From Clostridium algidicarnis DSM 15099 (GTDB lineage: Bacteria; Bacillota; Clostridia; Clostridiales; Clostridiaceae), in NCBI RefSeq assembly GCF_002934235.1, contig NZ_PTIS01000011.1:26543-90542 (forward strand): a stretch of DNA of 64,000 bases. The letters run 5' to 3'. Positions within the stretch are counted from its first letter, which is position 1. Each line of letters begins with the position of its first letter. Below, in pieces: positions 15,525 to 25,035 of this stretch. Below the pieces are notes generated by a model, which was not told the origin of the DNA, ran no database searches, and saw only the letters and a program-made list of their open reading frames with translations. The position numbers were made by a program, and so were the translations under genes.

Positions 15525-18149
15525 TTATTTTGCTTCATACCATGTTTCACCTATATTTATATCTACTTCCAATTTTACGGAAAGGTCTAACACTTCTTCC
15601 ATTTCCTTTTTTACTAACTCTTTAACCTCTTCTAATTCATCATTATAAACATTTAAAATAAGTTCATCATGAACTTGAAGTATTAGTGTACTTTTCATAT
15701 TTCTTTTATATAATTCTTTTTGTACATTTACCATGGCAAGTTTTATTATATCTGCAGCTGTACCCTGTATAGGTGCATTCATAGCAAGTCTTTCTCCTGA
15801 TGCTCTAACTATCATGTTAGATGCATTTGCCTCTGGTATATACCTTCTTCTATTTAAAAGAGTCGTTACATATCCATGCTTTTTAGCCGTAACAACTATA
15901 TCTTCCATGTAATTTTTAACCTTAGGATATCTTTCAAAATAAGCATCCATATACTGCTTTGCTTCTTTTCTTGAAATCTTTAAATCCTTTGATAGACTAA
16001 AATCACTTATTCCATATACTATACCAAAGTTTACTGCTTTAGCTCTACCTCTTAAAAGTGGTGTTACCTCTTCCATAGGAGTATTAAATACTTCTGATGC
16101 TGTCTTTGTATGTATATCACTATGCTCATTAAAAGCGGAAATTAAATTTTCATCTCCAGAAATATGGGCAAGCACTCTAAGTTCTATTTGTGAATAGTCT
16201 GCGGATAATATAACAGAATCTTCACTCTCGGATACAAATACCTTCCGTATTTCTCTACCCATCTCGTACTTTATAGGTATATTTTGAAGATTAGGTTCTG
16301 TACTAGATAGTCTACCTGTTGTAGTAACTGTTTGATTGAAACTTGAATGTATTTTGTCATCACTGTCAATTACTGATTTTAATCCTTCTACATAGGTTGA
16401 ATATATTTTTGCTAATTGCCTATGGTAAGTTATTTTATTAATAATAGGATGTTTTTCTGATAAAGCTTCTAAGACCTCAGCGTTAGTTGAATACCCAGTT
16501 TTTGTCCTTTTTATAACAGGTAAATCTAACTTCTCAAAAAGTATCTTTCCTAGCTGTTTTGGTGAATTTATATTAAACTCTTCCTCTGAAAACTCATATA
16601 TCTCCTTTTGAACCTTATCTAATTCTAATTTGAATTTTTCACCTAGCTTATCTAACATATCTCTATTTATTCTAAAGCCTTCTTCTTCCATATGAGATAA
16701 AACCTTAGTTAAAGGAAGTTCCATCTCATATAAAAGGCTTTCCATATTAAATTCTTCTATCTTTGCTTTAAGCACCTCATAAAGTTCTACCATAAGTCTA
16801 TTTTCGTGAGCCTTTAACGCTTCGCCTTCACCCTTTACTTCTCTACCTAGATATTCATTTATAAGTTCTTGTAGACTTTGTTGTCCTTTTGCTGAATCTA
16901 TAATATAATTTGCTATTTTAACATCAAAGATTATACCTTCGAGTGTTATACCTATTTTTCTAAAGGAAGTGTATGCATTCTTAGCATCATAACAAATCTT
17001 TTTTATATTATTATCTTCCATAAATTCTTTTAGAATTAAAATTGTGTTTTCTCTATCCTTTTCTAAAAGATTACTAAGCTTTATAACAAAATCTTTCTCT
17101 TCAAAATCTATATATATACTTTCTATAGCTATATTTGAATATAATTCTTGGCCTATTATATCAAAGCTCATATATAAAGGCTTATTTTCCTTTGAACCTT
17201 TTATATTGTTTTTTAAAGCTTTAAGACCCTCTATCTCCTCAATTACATCATATTCATCAAAAGGGGTTTCATCTTTATCTTCTTCATTTTTAGGAAGTCT
17301 ATCTATTAATGTTTTAAATTGAAGCTTAAAAAATAGTTTCTTTAATCCTAAAATATCATATTCTTGTTTAGACCTTATGGAATCTAGATCCATTTCTATT
17401 GGCACATCTGTTTTTATTGTAGCAAGCTTTTTACTAAATAATGCTTGCTCACTGTATTCATATAAGTTTTCTTTGATTTTCTTACCCTTTATTTCTTCTA
17501 TATTTTGAAGTACTGATTCTACACTACCATAAGTTTGTATAAGCTTGTAGGCTGTTTTTTCTCCTATGCCAGGAACCCCTGGTATATTGTCAGATTTATC
17601 TCCCATAAGTCCCTTTACATCTATAAATTCTGTAGGCGTTACCCCAAAATCTTCTATCATTCTATCTTTATCGTATATTTCTTTCTCTGTTATACCTTTT
17701 TTAGTTATTATAACTTTTACATTATCTGTGGCTAGTTGAAGAGCATCTCTATCTCCTGTAACTATGTAAACTTCAATGCCTTTACTTTCAGCATAAACAG
17801 CAAGAGTTCCTATAAGATCATCTGCCTCAAAGCCATCTATTTCCATGATATCTATAGCCATAAGAGAAAGTAACTCTTTTATCAAAGGAAACTGCTCAAA
17901 AAGTTCTGGTGGCATACTTTTTCTTCCAGCCTTATACTCTTTATATTCTTTATGTCTAAATGTAGGAGCCTTCCTATCAAAGGTAGCTACCACGTAATCT
18001 GCCTTTATTTCTTCTTGAATTTTAAATAGCATTGAAGTAAACCCAAATACTGCATTAGTATGAATTCCTTCACTGTTAGTAAGTGGAGGTAATGCATAAA
18101 AGGCTCTATTCATAAGGCTATTGGAATCTAGTATTAACAATTTTTCCAT
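15525..18149 (-). CDS. polA: DNA polymerase I
   Basis: Replication and repair polymerase of about 874 aa. An N-terminal 5' nuclease domain (about 1-290; LILDSNSLMNRAFYALPPL, FEADDLIGTLA, GDKSDNIPGVPGIGEKTA) is followed by a 3'-5' exonuclease-like domain (about 300-480) that looks inactive: MSFDIIGQ replaces the DxE motif. The polymerase domain has motif A ADYSQIELRVLAHIS, motif B RAKAVNFGIVYG and motif C LQVHDELI. I start at the ATG at 18149 because GGAGG immediately precedes an earlier in-frame ATG (18155) with no spacer and lies 6 nt before this one. Confidence 0.96.
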   Translation of the reverse strand: MEKLLILDSNSLMNRAFYALPPLTNSEGIHTNAVFGFTSMLFKIQEEIKADYVVATFDRKAPTFRHKEYKEYKAGRKSMPPELFEQFPLIKELLSLMAIDIMEIDGFEADDLIGTLAVYAESKGIEVYIVTGDRDALQLATDNVKVIITKKGITEKEIYDKDRMIEDFGVTPTEFIDVKGLMGDKSDNIPGVPGIGEKTAYKLIQTYGSVESVLQNIEEIKGKKIKENLYEYSEQALFSKKLATIKTDVPIEMDLDSIRSKQEYDILGLKKLFFKLQFKTLIDRLPKNEEDKDETPFDEYDVIEEIEGLKALKNNIKGSKENKPLYMSFDIIGQELYSNIAIESIYIDFEEKDFVIKLSNLLEKDRENTILILKEFMEDNNIKKICYDAKNAYTSFRKIGITLEGIIFDVKIANYIIDSAKGQQSLQELINEYLGREVKGEGEALKAHENRLMVELYEVLKAKIEEFNMESLLYEMELPLTKVLSHMEEEGFRINRDMLDKLGEKFKLELDKVQKEIYEFSEEEFNINSPKQLGKILFEKLDLPVIKRTKTGYSTNAEVLEALSEKHPIINKITYHRQLAKIYSTYVEGLKSVIDSDDKIHSSFNQTVTTTGRLSSTEPNLQNIPIKYEMGREIRKVFVSESEDSVILSADYSQIELRVLAHISGDENLISAFNEHSDIHTKTASEVFNTPMEEVTPLLRGRAKAVNFGIVYGISDFSLSKDLKISRKEAKQYMDAYFERYPKVKNYMEDIVVTAKKHGYVTTLLNRRRYIPEANASNMIVRASGERLAMNAPIQGTAADIIKLAMVNVQKELYKRNMKSTLILQVHDELILNVYNDELEEVKELVKKEMEEVLDLSVKLEVDINIGETWYEAK

Positions 18150-18237
18150 GTTCATCCTCCATCTTCATAATAAAATTTTTAGTGATAACATTTAAATTAA
18201 GCGTACTTTATAAATATTAAATAATAATTAATTTGTT

Positions 18238-19386
18238 TTAATACTTAAGTAGTTCACTTCTATATCTTTCAATGTTTTCCTTTAGCTCATTAAAATCATC
18301 ACTAGGAAACTTTTTTAAAATTTCATCTAATATATGAAATGCACATACATTTTCAAGTACTATACAAGCTGGAACTACAGCGGATATATCCGACCTTTCA
18401 TAACGACTAGTTACATTTTCTTTCTTTATTAGATCTACAGAATTCAGTCCCTTTTTTACAGATGGTATAGGCTTTATTACAGCATACATTTCTATGTTTT
18501 CTCCATTAGAAATTCCCGCTTCTATACCTCCACAATTGTTGCTTGCTCTTTTTAAAGTTCCCTCTTCAAAATATGCTTCATCATTATATATACTTCCTAT
18601 TAAAGGTAGGTCTAAAGTTTTTCCAAAAGACACAGCTTTTACTGCTTGAACAGACATAATTGCCATGGATAATATGCCATCTAATTTCCTATCCCAATTA
18701 GAATAGCTTCCAATCCCAATTGGAACACCCTTTATCCCTATATAAACCCTGCCTCCAATAGTATCTCCCTCTTCTTTGCACATATCTATAGTTGACTTCA
18801 TACCATCCTCAATATGCTTATTATAGCATCGCATTGAGCTTTCCTCTATAATGCTATAATTTTCATCATTAAAAAGATCTATATTCTGGTCATAAAATTC
18901 TCCTAGACTATAAACCTTACTTCTAATATCGATACCTATATCTAATAGCATTTGTTTACATAGAGCACCTACAGCGCACCTTATAGCTGTCTCTCTTGCA
19001 GAGGTTCTCTCAATGCTATCTCTCATATCACCGGTTTTATACTTATGAAATCCTACTAAATCACCATGTCCAGGTCTAGCAACGCCTATTCTTTCTTCAG
19101 GTTTTACATCATTTTCAAAGTATTCTCTCCAATTTTCATAGTCTTTATTCTTAATTATAAAAGTTATAGGGTTACCTGTGGTCTTATTTCCTCTAAGTCC
19201 CGACCAAACATCAACCTTATCTCTTTCTATCTTCATTCGCTTTCCTCTTCCGTACCCTTGTTGTCTTCTTTTTAACTCATTGTCTATATAATCTATATCT
19301 ACTTCATAATTAGATGGAATACCTTCTAAAACTGCAATCAATGCCTTTCCATGAGATTCCCCACCATCCAAAAATCTAAGGGGCAT
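18238..19386 (-). CDS. aroC: Chorismate synthase
   Basis: Converts 5-enolpyruvylshikimate-3-phosphate to chorismate with reduced FMN; final shikimate-pathway step. Motifs: GGESHGKALIAVLEGIPS at the N-terminus, RRQQGYGRGKRMKIE, GVARPGHGDLVGFHKY, RDSIERTSARETAIRCAVGA and SNGENIEMYAVIKPIPS, with the FMN- and substrate-binding His and Arg. 382 aa from ATG 19386, preferred because GGGAG sits about 9 nt upstream; an earlier in-frame start at 19401 lacks a site. No other aro gene is nearby. Confidence 0.95.
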   Translation of the reverse strand: MPLRFLDGGESHGKALIAVLEGIPSNYEVDIDYIDNELKRRQQGYGRGKRMKIERDKVDVWSGLRGNKTTGNPITFIIKNKDYENWREYFENDVKPEERIGVARPGHGDLVGFHKYKTGDMRDSIERTSARETAIRCAVGALCKQMLLDIGIDIRSKVYSLGEFYDQNIDLFNDENYSIIEESSMRCYNKHIEDGMKSTIDMCKEEGDTIGGRVYIGIKGVPIGIGSYSNWDRKLDGILSMAIMSVQAVKAVSFGKTLDLPLIGSIYNDEAYFEEGTLKRASNNCGGIEAGISNGENIEMYAVIKPIPSVKKGLNSVDLIKKENVTSRYERSDISAVVPACIVLENVCAFHILDEILKKFPSDDFNELKENIERYRSELLKY

Positions 19387-19568
19387 ATTAATCACTCCCA
19401 TTTAGTCTATCTAATATATTTTAAAATATCTTTATTATTCTACGCTCTAACTTATAAGAATAAACTGATTTAATTATATCATATTTAATTTAAACTGTAT
19501 TAAAATTGGCCTTAAATTTACATTTAATAAACAAGTTCCTCTAGTATTAACCAATTATTTAACAAATA

Positions 19569-19606
19569 TTAAAGAGTTCTAAACCCTTGGTTTAAAACTC
19601 TTTAAT
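19569..19606. terminator. Hairpin downstream of glsA
   Basis: ATTAAAGAGTT and its complement enclose a short loop just after the glutaminase stop codon; the T-run is modest. Confidence 0.6.
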
Positions 19607-19611
19607 GTCTT

Positions 19612-20529
19612 TTAAAATATACTTAAATCTAATTCATCAGATAACTCCTTTAATATTTTAATACCTCCTACGCTATTTCCTTTTTCATCTAAGGATGGTC
19701 CATATACTCCAATGCCCATTCTTCTTGGCACTGATGCTAATATGCCTCCACCAACACCACTTTTTGCTGGTATACCTATACCTACTGCAAATTCACCTGA
19801 AGCATCATACATACCACAGGTAACCATTATAGTTTTAACTATACGACTTACCTCTCTTGATATTACCTTCTCTCCACTCCAAGGTAAGACACCATCATTT
19901 GCTAACATTGACCCTATTCTTGCAATATCCCTACAATTGCATTCTATAGAACATTGTTTAAAGTAAACATCTAAAATAGACTCTACATCGCCATCTAATA
20001 ATCCATTACTTTTCATAAAATAAGCTAAAGCTCTATTTCTATTACCTGTAGCCTTTTCAGATCTGTAAACCTCTTCATTTATGGAAATAAATTTATTTCC
20101 TGTGATTTTTCTTGTGAATGATAATATGTTTTCTATCTTTTCTTCATCTGTATCACCCGATATTAAGGCTGTGGTTGCAATAGCACCAGCATTTATCATA
20201 GGATTGAAGGGTCTTTCTGGGTGTTTAACCTCAAGACTTGTTATAGAATTAAAACTATCTCCTGTAGGTTCCATTCCAACTTTAGAAAATACTGACTTTT
20301 TTCCATTATCTAATATAGCCAAAATTAGAGCTATTACCTTAGACATACTTTGCATAGTAAAATTCTTTTCAGCATCTCCTGCCATAAACTCCTTACCATC
20401 TAATCTAACTACGCACACACCTAAATCTTCTTTATTAGCTTTACCAAGTTCTGGTATGTACGAAGCAACAGTTCCTTCTTTTGTATAAATCTTATTACTT
20501 TCTATTATACCCCTTAATAAATTTTGCAT
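19612..20529 (-). CDS. glsA: Glutaminase A
   Basis: Serine-dependent glutaminase that deamidates glutamine to glutamate and ammonia. The beta-lactamase-like fold carries the SxxK dyad Ser61/Lys64 in FTMQSMSK. Other blocks are NPMINAGAIATTALI, YRSEKATGNRNRALA and KSGVGGGILASVP. 305 aa from ATG 20529 is the usual length; AAGGGG lies 7 nt before it, whereas an upstream in-frame TTG has none. Fits amino-acid fermentation or acid resistance. Confidence 0.95.
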   Translation of the reverse strand: MQNLLRGIIESNKIYTKEGTVASYIPELGKANKEDLGVCVVRLDGKEFMAGDAEKNFTMQSMSKVIALILAILDNGKKSVFSKVGMEPTGDSFNSITSLEVKHPERPFNPMINAGAIATTALISGDTDEEKIENILSFTRKITGNKFISINEEVYRSEKATGNRNRALAYFMKSNGLLDGDVESILDVYFKQCSIECNCRDIARIGSMLANDGVLPWSGEKVISREVSRIVKTIMVTCGMYDASGEFAVGIGIPAKSGVGGGILASVPRRMGIGVYGPSLDEKGNSVGGIKILKELSDELDLSIF

Positions 20530-20860
20530 ATCTTGTCCCCTTATAATCTGCAAAAACTTTAGTTTATATTTTAATATATTTCGCCTCTATTTTTTCAGAT
20601 CTCTCTATATTTAAAATAATATTTCACATACAATCTTAATATATATTCTTTTAATGTTTATTACAATAGATATTTAGTATTCTTATTCAAAACTTTATAA
20701 ACTTTTATGTTAAGAGTAATTTATTTTCTATGTAATTTTATGTCTTAATAACTTTATTATAATTGTTTATTATCCTTATTCATATTTTCTCATTACAATA
20801 CTTAAGCAAAAACAGTTGCATTCTAAAAAAAAATATGCTATGATAAACTCTGTTAGATAT
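20530..20860. other. Intergenic region between glsA and tRNA-Leu
   Basis: Very AT-rich, with the glsA upstream region on the left and the tRNA promoter at 20816-20844 on the right. I see no open frame or structured RNA in between. Confidence 0.5.
20816..20844 (+). promoter_or_regulatory. Promoter of tRNA-Leu(CAA)
   Basis: TTGCAT (20816-20821), 17 nt, TATGAT (20839-20844), about 16 bp before the mature tRNA 5' end. Confidence 0.7.
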
Positions 20861-20947
20861 GCCGAAGTGGTGAAACTGGCAGACGCAACGGACTCAAAAT
20901 CCGTCGGTAGTGATACCATGCGGGTTCGATTCCCGCCTCCGGCACCA
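20861..20947 (+). tRNA. tRNA-Leu (anticodon CAA)
   Basis: Cloverleaf with anticodon stem ACGGA/TCCGT and loop CTCAAAA giving CAA, a long variable arm and T-arm GCGGGTTCGATTCCCGC. Discriminator A and encoded CCA end at 20947. The acceptor pairs GCCGAAG with CTCCGGC, leaving one A-C mismatch at the fifth pair. Confidence 0.95.
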
Positions 20948-20955
20948 TAATTTTA

Positions 20956-21006
20956 TAAAAATGACTGTATTAATAGTTTTAAAACTATTGATACAGTCAT
21001 TTTTAT
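20956..21006 (+). terminator. Terminator of tRNA-Leu(CAA)
   Basis: AAAAATGACTGTAT and its complement form a long stem with internal AATAGT/ACTATT pairing and a T-run. Confidence 0.85.
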
Positions 21007-21076
21007 TGGTTTCACACTACTAGCTTAAATTTCACTTTCCATATCTTTCTTTCTAGTAGATAACTCTTTTCAATTA

Positions 21077-21445
21077 TTATCCTACTATATTTTTAGGCTG
21101 CTTAATGTATAATTCTTTATTTTTAACTAAATGGAATATTAACAGTGCTGTGAATATAAAAGAAACTACTGCCCATATCATTAAATCTTTGAAAGAACCA
21201 ACATTTGCTATACCTATTATCCCAGCAAGTGCATAAAATACTATTGATGTAATGACCATACCTTTACTTTTCTTCGAACATAATAAAATTATGCCTGCAA
21301 TAAGCCATGCTAATGCTAACATAAAGCCAGCTGAACCACTTGCTTCTTTGCTGCTTTCCATTGCATTGCCTAGTCCAGCTGCACAAGATTGAAATGTTAT
21401 AATTGTAAATAAAACAATGCTTAAAATTCCGATTACTTTTTTCAT
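21077..21445 (-). CDS. Small membrane protein, unknown
   Basis: 122-aa hydrophobic protein I do not recognise. The N-terminus MKKVIGILSIVLFTIITFQSC could be a signal with a lipobox-like FQSC (Cys21). It is followed by Gly/Ser-rich sequence and three more hydrophobic segments (about 42-56, 64-80, 90-106) separated by short basic loops. ATG at 21445 has a G-rich site (AGGGGG) upstream. It stands alone between tRNA-Leu and the PTS gene. Confidence 0.65.
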   Translation of the reverse strand: MKKVIGILSIVLFTIITFQSCAAGLGNAMESSKEASGSAGFMLALAWLIAGIILLCSKKSKGMVITSIVFYALAGIIGIANVGSFKDLMIWAVVSFIFTALLIFHLVKNKELYIKQPKNIVG

Positions 21446-21865
21446 ATAAAATCCCCCTATTTTTGTTTTATTTATACAATTCTACATAACCTTTCATATT
21501 CCTTTAAATTCCTTAAAATTGTTTAAATCATATTTACTTGGTTATAATTATTACAAAACCCAATATTCTTTAATTTTTTATATTTATTTTATTTATAATA
21601 CTTTCTGTTTTTCTAGTTTTGCTTTAAGCTCCTCATTCTATCTCTATCGTCTCTTTTTCTTTGAGAAAAGCTCACTGCCGTACTTCTTTGCATACTGAGA
21701 TAATTAATTAGCTTTAATATTTGGAAATACTAATGCATGTGCTAGCTTAAAAAGCATAATTTAAAACACAACCACTATATTTTTAGCTTTTAAATTTAAT
21801 TCATAATATGCATATTGCCTGAACATAACCCAACAAAAGAAGATTCAGTATTATTTATTTTTATA
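21446..21865. other. Gene-poor stretch downstream of the PTS permease gene
   Basis: No complete gene. On the minus strand a stretch of about 38 open codons (21729-21613) lies between two stops; its last part, from an ATG without a ribosome site, reads MQRSTAVSFSQRKR... It may be a remnant of a degraded gene. The rest is AT-rich with no clear hairpin. Confidence 0.3.
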
Positions 21866-23254
21866 CTATAACCTTTTCATCTTAGTTACTATTGGATCTG
21901 CCATTGTTCCAACAACTATTTGTACATTATTTGTACCTATTTTCATAATACCGCTTATACCCATCTTCTTTAATTTTATTTCATCTAATTTTGAAGTATC
22001 TTTTAGAGTTACTCTTATCCTTGTTATGCAAGCATCCAAAGAATCAATATTCTCCTTACCTCCTATCGATGCTAATATATTTAAAGCCTTTTCCTCTAAG
22101 CTTAAATTATTTAAAGGTGCATCTTCTTCTATATCATCTTCTCTACCCGGAGTTTTAAGGTCAAACTTCTTAATAAAGAATACAAATACGAAGTAATATA
22201 TAACTGCAAATATAAGCCCTACAAATAAAATGCTTAATGGTTTTGTTGCTTTACCCCAATTTATGAAAAAGTCAGTAGCACCTGCTGAAAAAGCGAATCC
22301 ATTACGCATTCCAAAAGCATTAGTAATTGCTAAAGCAGCTCCTGTTAATAGTGCATGTACTCCATATAACATTGGTGATAAAAACATAAATGCAAATTCT
22401 ATTGGTTCTGTAATGCCAGTTAAAAAAGATGTTATTGCAAGACTTATTAACATACCTGCAACTACCTTTTTCTTTTCCTTTTTAGCTGTGGTAATCATAG
22501 CTAAACAAGCAGCTGGAAGTCCAAACATCATGATAGGGAAAAATCCTGTTAAATATGCACCAGCTGTTGGATCTCCTGCTAAAAATCTATTATAATCTCC
22601 CATGACTACCTTACCAGCTTCAGTTGTAAAGGATCCTAGTTGCTGCCAAAAGACAGTATTTACTATATGATGCAATCCAAAAGGAATTAACAACCTATTA
22701 AAGAATCCAAATCCGAATGCACCAGCAGGCCCTGTTTGAGCCATAAAGTTAGCAAAGCTATCTAATCCTTTTTGAATAGGAGGCCATATAAACCCTAGTA
22801 CAATTCCAATAATTATAAATACAAACAAGCTAATAAGTGGTATGAGCCTATTTCCGTTAATAAGTTTTAACTTATTAGAAAGTTTTATATCCTTAAACTT
22901 GTTATAACATAATCCTGCTGTTATACCTGCAATAATACCTCCAAAAACGCCCATGTTAATAGTTTTATTAAAACTAAGAGCTACTCCATTTATAACAAAA
23001 TATCCAATAAGTGCTGAAATAGCAGCAATTCCATTATTCTCCTTGGCAAACCCTGTTGCTATTCCTAATGCGAAAATAATAGGTAGATTATCAAATACCG
23101 CTGCTCCAGCCTTCATAATCCAAGGTATATTTAATAAGTCAGCATCACCAAATCTAAGTAATAATGCTGCTGCTGGTAATACTGCTATTGGTATCATTAA
23201 TGACTTACCTAGTTTTTGTAAAAAGCCTAAAACTTTATCTTTACTTTTTGCCAT
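21866..23254 (-). CDS. PTS EIICB permease, glucose/N-acetylglucosamine family
   Basis: 462-aa sugar permease that phosphorylates its substrate during uptake. The N-terminal IIC domain (about 1-365) has the GPAGAFGFGFFNRLLIPFGLHHIVNTVFW block and the GITEPIEFAFMFLSP substrate loop of the Glc/GlcNAc family. A linker (EDDIEEDAPLNN) leads to a IIB domain with phosphorylation Cys409 in DACITRIRV. There is no IIA domain, so a separate EIIA is needed. The substrate is either GlcNAc or glucose; the sequence resembles NagE slightly more. It lies downstream of a truncated paralogue and a BglG-type antiterminator. Confidence 0.88.
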   Translation of the reverse strand: MAKSKDKVLGFLQKLGKSLMIPIAVLPAAALLLRFGDADLLNIPWIMKAGAAVFDNLPIIFALGIATGFAKENNGIAAISALIGYFVINGVALSFNKTINMGVFGGIIAGITAGLCYNKFKDIKLSNKLKLINGNRLIPLISLFVFIIIGIVLGFIWPPIQKGLDSFANFMAQTGPAGAFGFGFFNRLLIPFGLHHIVNTVFWQQLGSFTTEAGKVVMGDYNRFLAGDPTAGAYLTGFFPIMMFGLPAACLAMITTAKKEKKKVVAGMLISLAITSFLTGITEPIEFAFMFLSPMLYGVHALLTGAALAITNAFGMRNGFAFSAGATDFFINWGKATKPLSILFVGLIFAVIYYFVFVFFIKKFDLKTPGREDDIEEDAPLNNLSLEEKALNILASIGGKENIDSLDACITRIRVTLKDTSKLDEIKLKKMGISGIMKIGTNNVQIVVGTMADPIVTKMKRL

Positions 23255-23307
23255 CTTTTATCCCTCCATTTTTATTTGTAAATAGACTTAATAAATCCTC
23301 TTAAAAA

Positions 23308-23790
23308 TTAAGGCCAGATAAATCCTGTTATAAGTCCTAAAACTAATCCTACAAAAGATGTAACTATTGGCACAAATCTCTTTCCTCCAAAGAACCCCAA
23401 GATTTGTGGTAGCTTAATATCTTTATATTTATTATATAAAAGACCAGCTGCAAGTCCTGATGCTATACATGCAAATACTTGCATAGATGCATTAATATCT
23501 ACATTTATAGTTTTAGCAACACTAGTTAATACAAAATAACCAACAACAGCGGATATAGCTGCAACCCCGTTATTACCTTCAGCAATACCTACAGCAATAC
23601 TTGCAGCAAATATAATTCCTAGGTTTTTTAATATTGCAACACCTATCTCTTTAATCCAAGGAATATTTAATACACTTGCATCACCAATCTTAAATAATAT
23701 TGCAGCCACTGGTAATACTATAATTGGTGCAATTAAAACTTTCATCACACTAGTAAATAACTCTTGCAAATTATTTTTACTATTTTCCAT
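23308..23790 (-). pseudogene. Truncated PTS EIIC paralogue (N-terminal third only)
   Basis: 160 aa closely parallel to residues 5-160 of the following EIICB: LPVAAILFKIGDASVLNIPWIKEIG, EGNNGVAAISAVVGYFVLTS and GLLYNKYKDIKLPQ. It stops with TAA after GLITGFIWP, just where the full protein continues as FIWPPIQKGLD. No frame downstream restores the missing substrate loop or IIB domain, so it cannot transport alone. It is probably a relic of a tandem duplication, although the reading frame itself is intact and has a ribosome site. Confidence 0.75.
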
Positions 23791-23954
23791 CTTTACCCCT
23801 CCATTTTATTTTTATAAATTAATACACCATTTGTGAAAATCATAATTATTAACTTAAATGTGCAATTACATTCAAAATATTCTTGATATTTAACATATCT
23901 TTTCTCCGCCTCCTTTTTTTAATATGGTAGTCACATTTAACACTAAAGTTAAAT

Positions 23955-23999
23955 AAAAAAAAGCCGAAAAGGATTAGAATTCTAATTCCTTTTCAGCTT
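23955..23999 (-). terminator. Leader terminator in front of the PTS genes
   Basis: AAAGCTGAAAAGGAATTAG and its near-complement form a strong hairpin followed by T8 on the minus strand, between the antiterminator gene and the PTS genes. Its 5' arm overlaps the RAT site. Confidence 0.85.
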
Positions 24000-24028
24000 T
24001 TGCCCTATTATTAATAGGTTACACGCTA
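23993..24028 (-). promoter_or_regulatory. RAT (ribonucleic antiterminator) site
   Basis: On the minus strand TTAGCGTGTAAC, then a small hairpin CTATTA-ATAATAG, then GGCAAAAGCTGA. This resembles RAT sites bound by BglG/SacY/GlcT proteins (GTTAC ... GGCAAAACC core). Its 3' part, AAAGCTGA, is shared with the 5' arm of the terminator, so binding would exclude terminator formation. Confidence 0.75.
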
Positions 24029-24136
24029 ATAAACGATTTCACATAAGTATATTTAATTATTAATATAATTATATAATATAAATATAGCTTTGTCAATATA
24101 TGACTCTAACCTCTACCACTAATATATCCTATAAGT

Positions 24137-25000
24137 CTAATTACAACAGTTGCAACTTGACTGCTTTAACCTTTCTATGTGCATTGCTAAATAAGCTATC
24201 TCATCCTCTGTTATATCTATATAAAGTTGCTCTTCAATTATTTTAGCAGATTTTCTTGCGATTTTATAAGAAGATTTGTATTGTTTTTTAATAGCTGAAA
24301 TAAGCTCGTTTTTAATAGGCTTATTATTTAAAAACCGTTCTATTGCAAACCTTATATGAGTTACAAATCTTGCATAATCTAAAGATCTTTTATCTATTTC
24401 TATGTCCATTTCTTCTTCCAAAAACTCTACAACACTATTGCATACAAAATTATATTTTATGGTGTTAGATAATTTGCCATTATTTCTTGCGGAATGTATG
24501 TGTAATGCTATAAATCCTACCTCTCCATCAGGTATTTTTATTTTTGTTGCTTTTTCAATAATAATAGTTGCCTTTTTTGCAATATCAAATTCTGTTTTAT
24601 AAAGTATTTCTGTTTCTGAAAGAAAAGGGTTTTCTATTTCTTCATTGCCTTCTAACCTCTTAAGAGCGAATAATATGTGATCCGTTAGTGATATGTGTAT
24701 CTTTTCATCTAATTCTTCTGAAAGTTCATTAGATATCATGACTATTACCTCTTCACTTAACGCAATTATTTCTTTATCTGCATAATTTATTAATTGTTTA
24801 AAGTTATCATAATTAGTTTTATCTTCTATAGTAAAAATCTTTTCTACCTTTTCACCTGAATTTATTATATCGCCAGTCTTCTTTCCAAAACCTATGCCTT
24901 TTCTAAATAGAATCTTTTCAATATCATTTTCATTTACTAATAATACATTGTTATTAAAGACCTTTACAACCTTACACTTATGGCAAATATAACTATTCAT
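24137..25000 (-). CDS. BglG/SacY/GlcT-family transcription antiterminator
   Basis: 287 aa. An N-terminal RNA-binding CAT domain (about 10-65; VVKVFNNNVLLVNEND, GIGFGKKTGD) is followed by PRD1 (about 70-175; ISLTDHILFALKRL, GFIALHIHSARN) and PRD2 (about 180-282; RFVTHIRFAIERF, AYLAMHIERL) with the phosphorylatable His. PTS phosphorylation of the PRDs sets dimerisation. It should bind the RAT site just downstream and allow PTS expression. Odd features: a 10-residue N-terminal extension with CHKC and a C-terminal CNCC. GGAGG 7 nt before ATG 25000 supports the extended start. Confidence 0.88.
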   Translation of the reverse strand: MNSYICHKCKVVKVFNNNVLLVNENDIEKILFRKGIGFGKKTGDIINSGEKVEKIFTIEDKTNYDNFKQLINYADKEIIALSEEVIVMISNELSEELDEKIHISLTDHILFALKRLEGNEEIENPFLSETEILYKTEFDIAKKATIIIEKATKIKIPDGEVGFIALHIHSARNNGKLSNTIKYNFVCNSVVEFLEEEMDIEIDKRSLDYARFVTHIRFAIERFLNNKPIKNELISAIKKQYKSSYKIARKSAKIIEEQLYIDITEDEIAYLAMHIERLKQSSCNCCN

Positions 25001-25035
25001 TGGAAATCCTCCATTCTCACAATAAATATATTTTA

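Noticed and set aside
22953..23285. Plus-strand ORF opposite the PTS permease gene
   Set aside because: It is antisense to conserved membrane segments and has no ribosome site or family motif.
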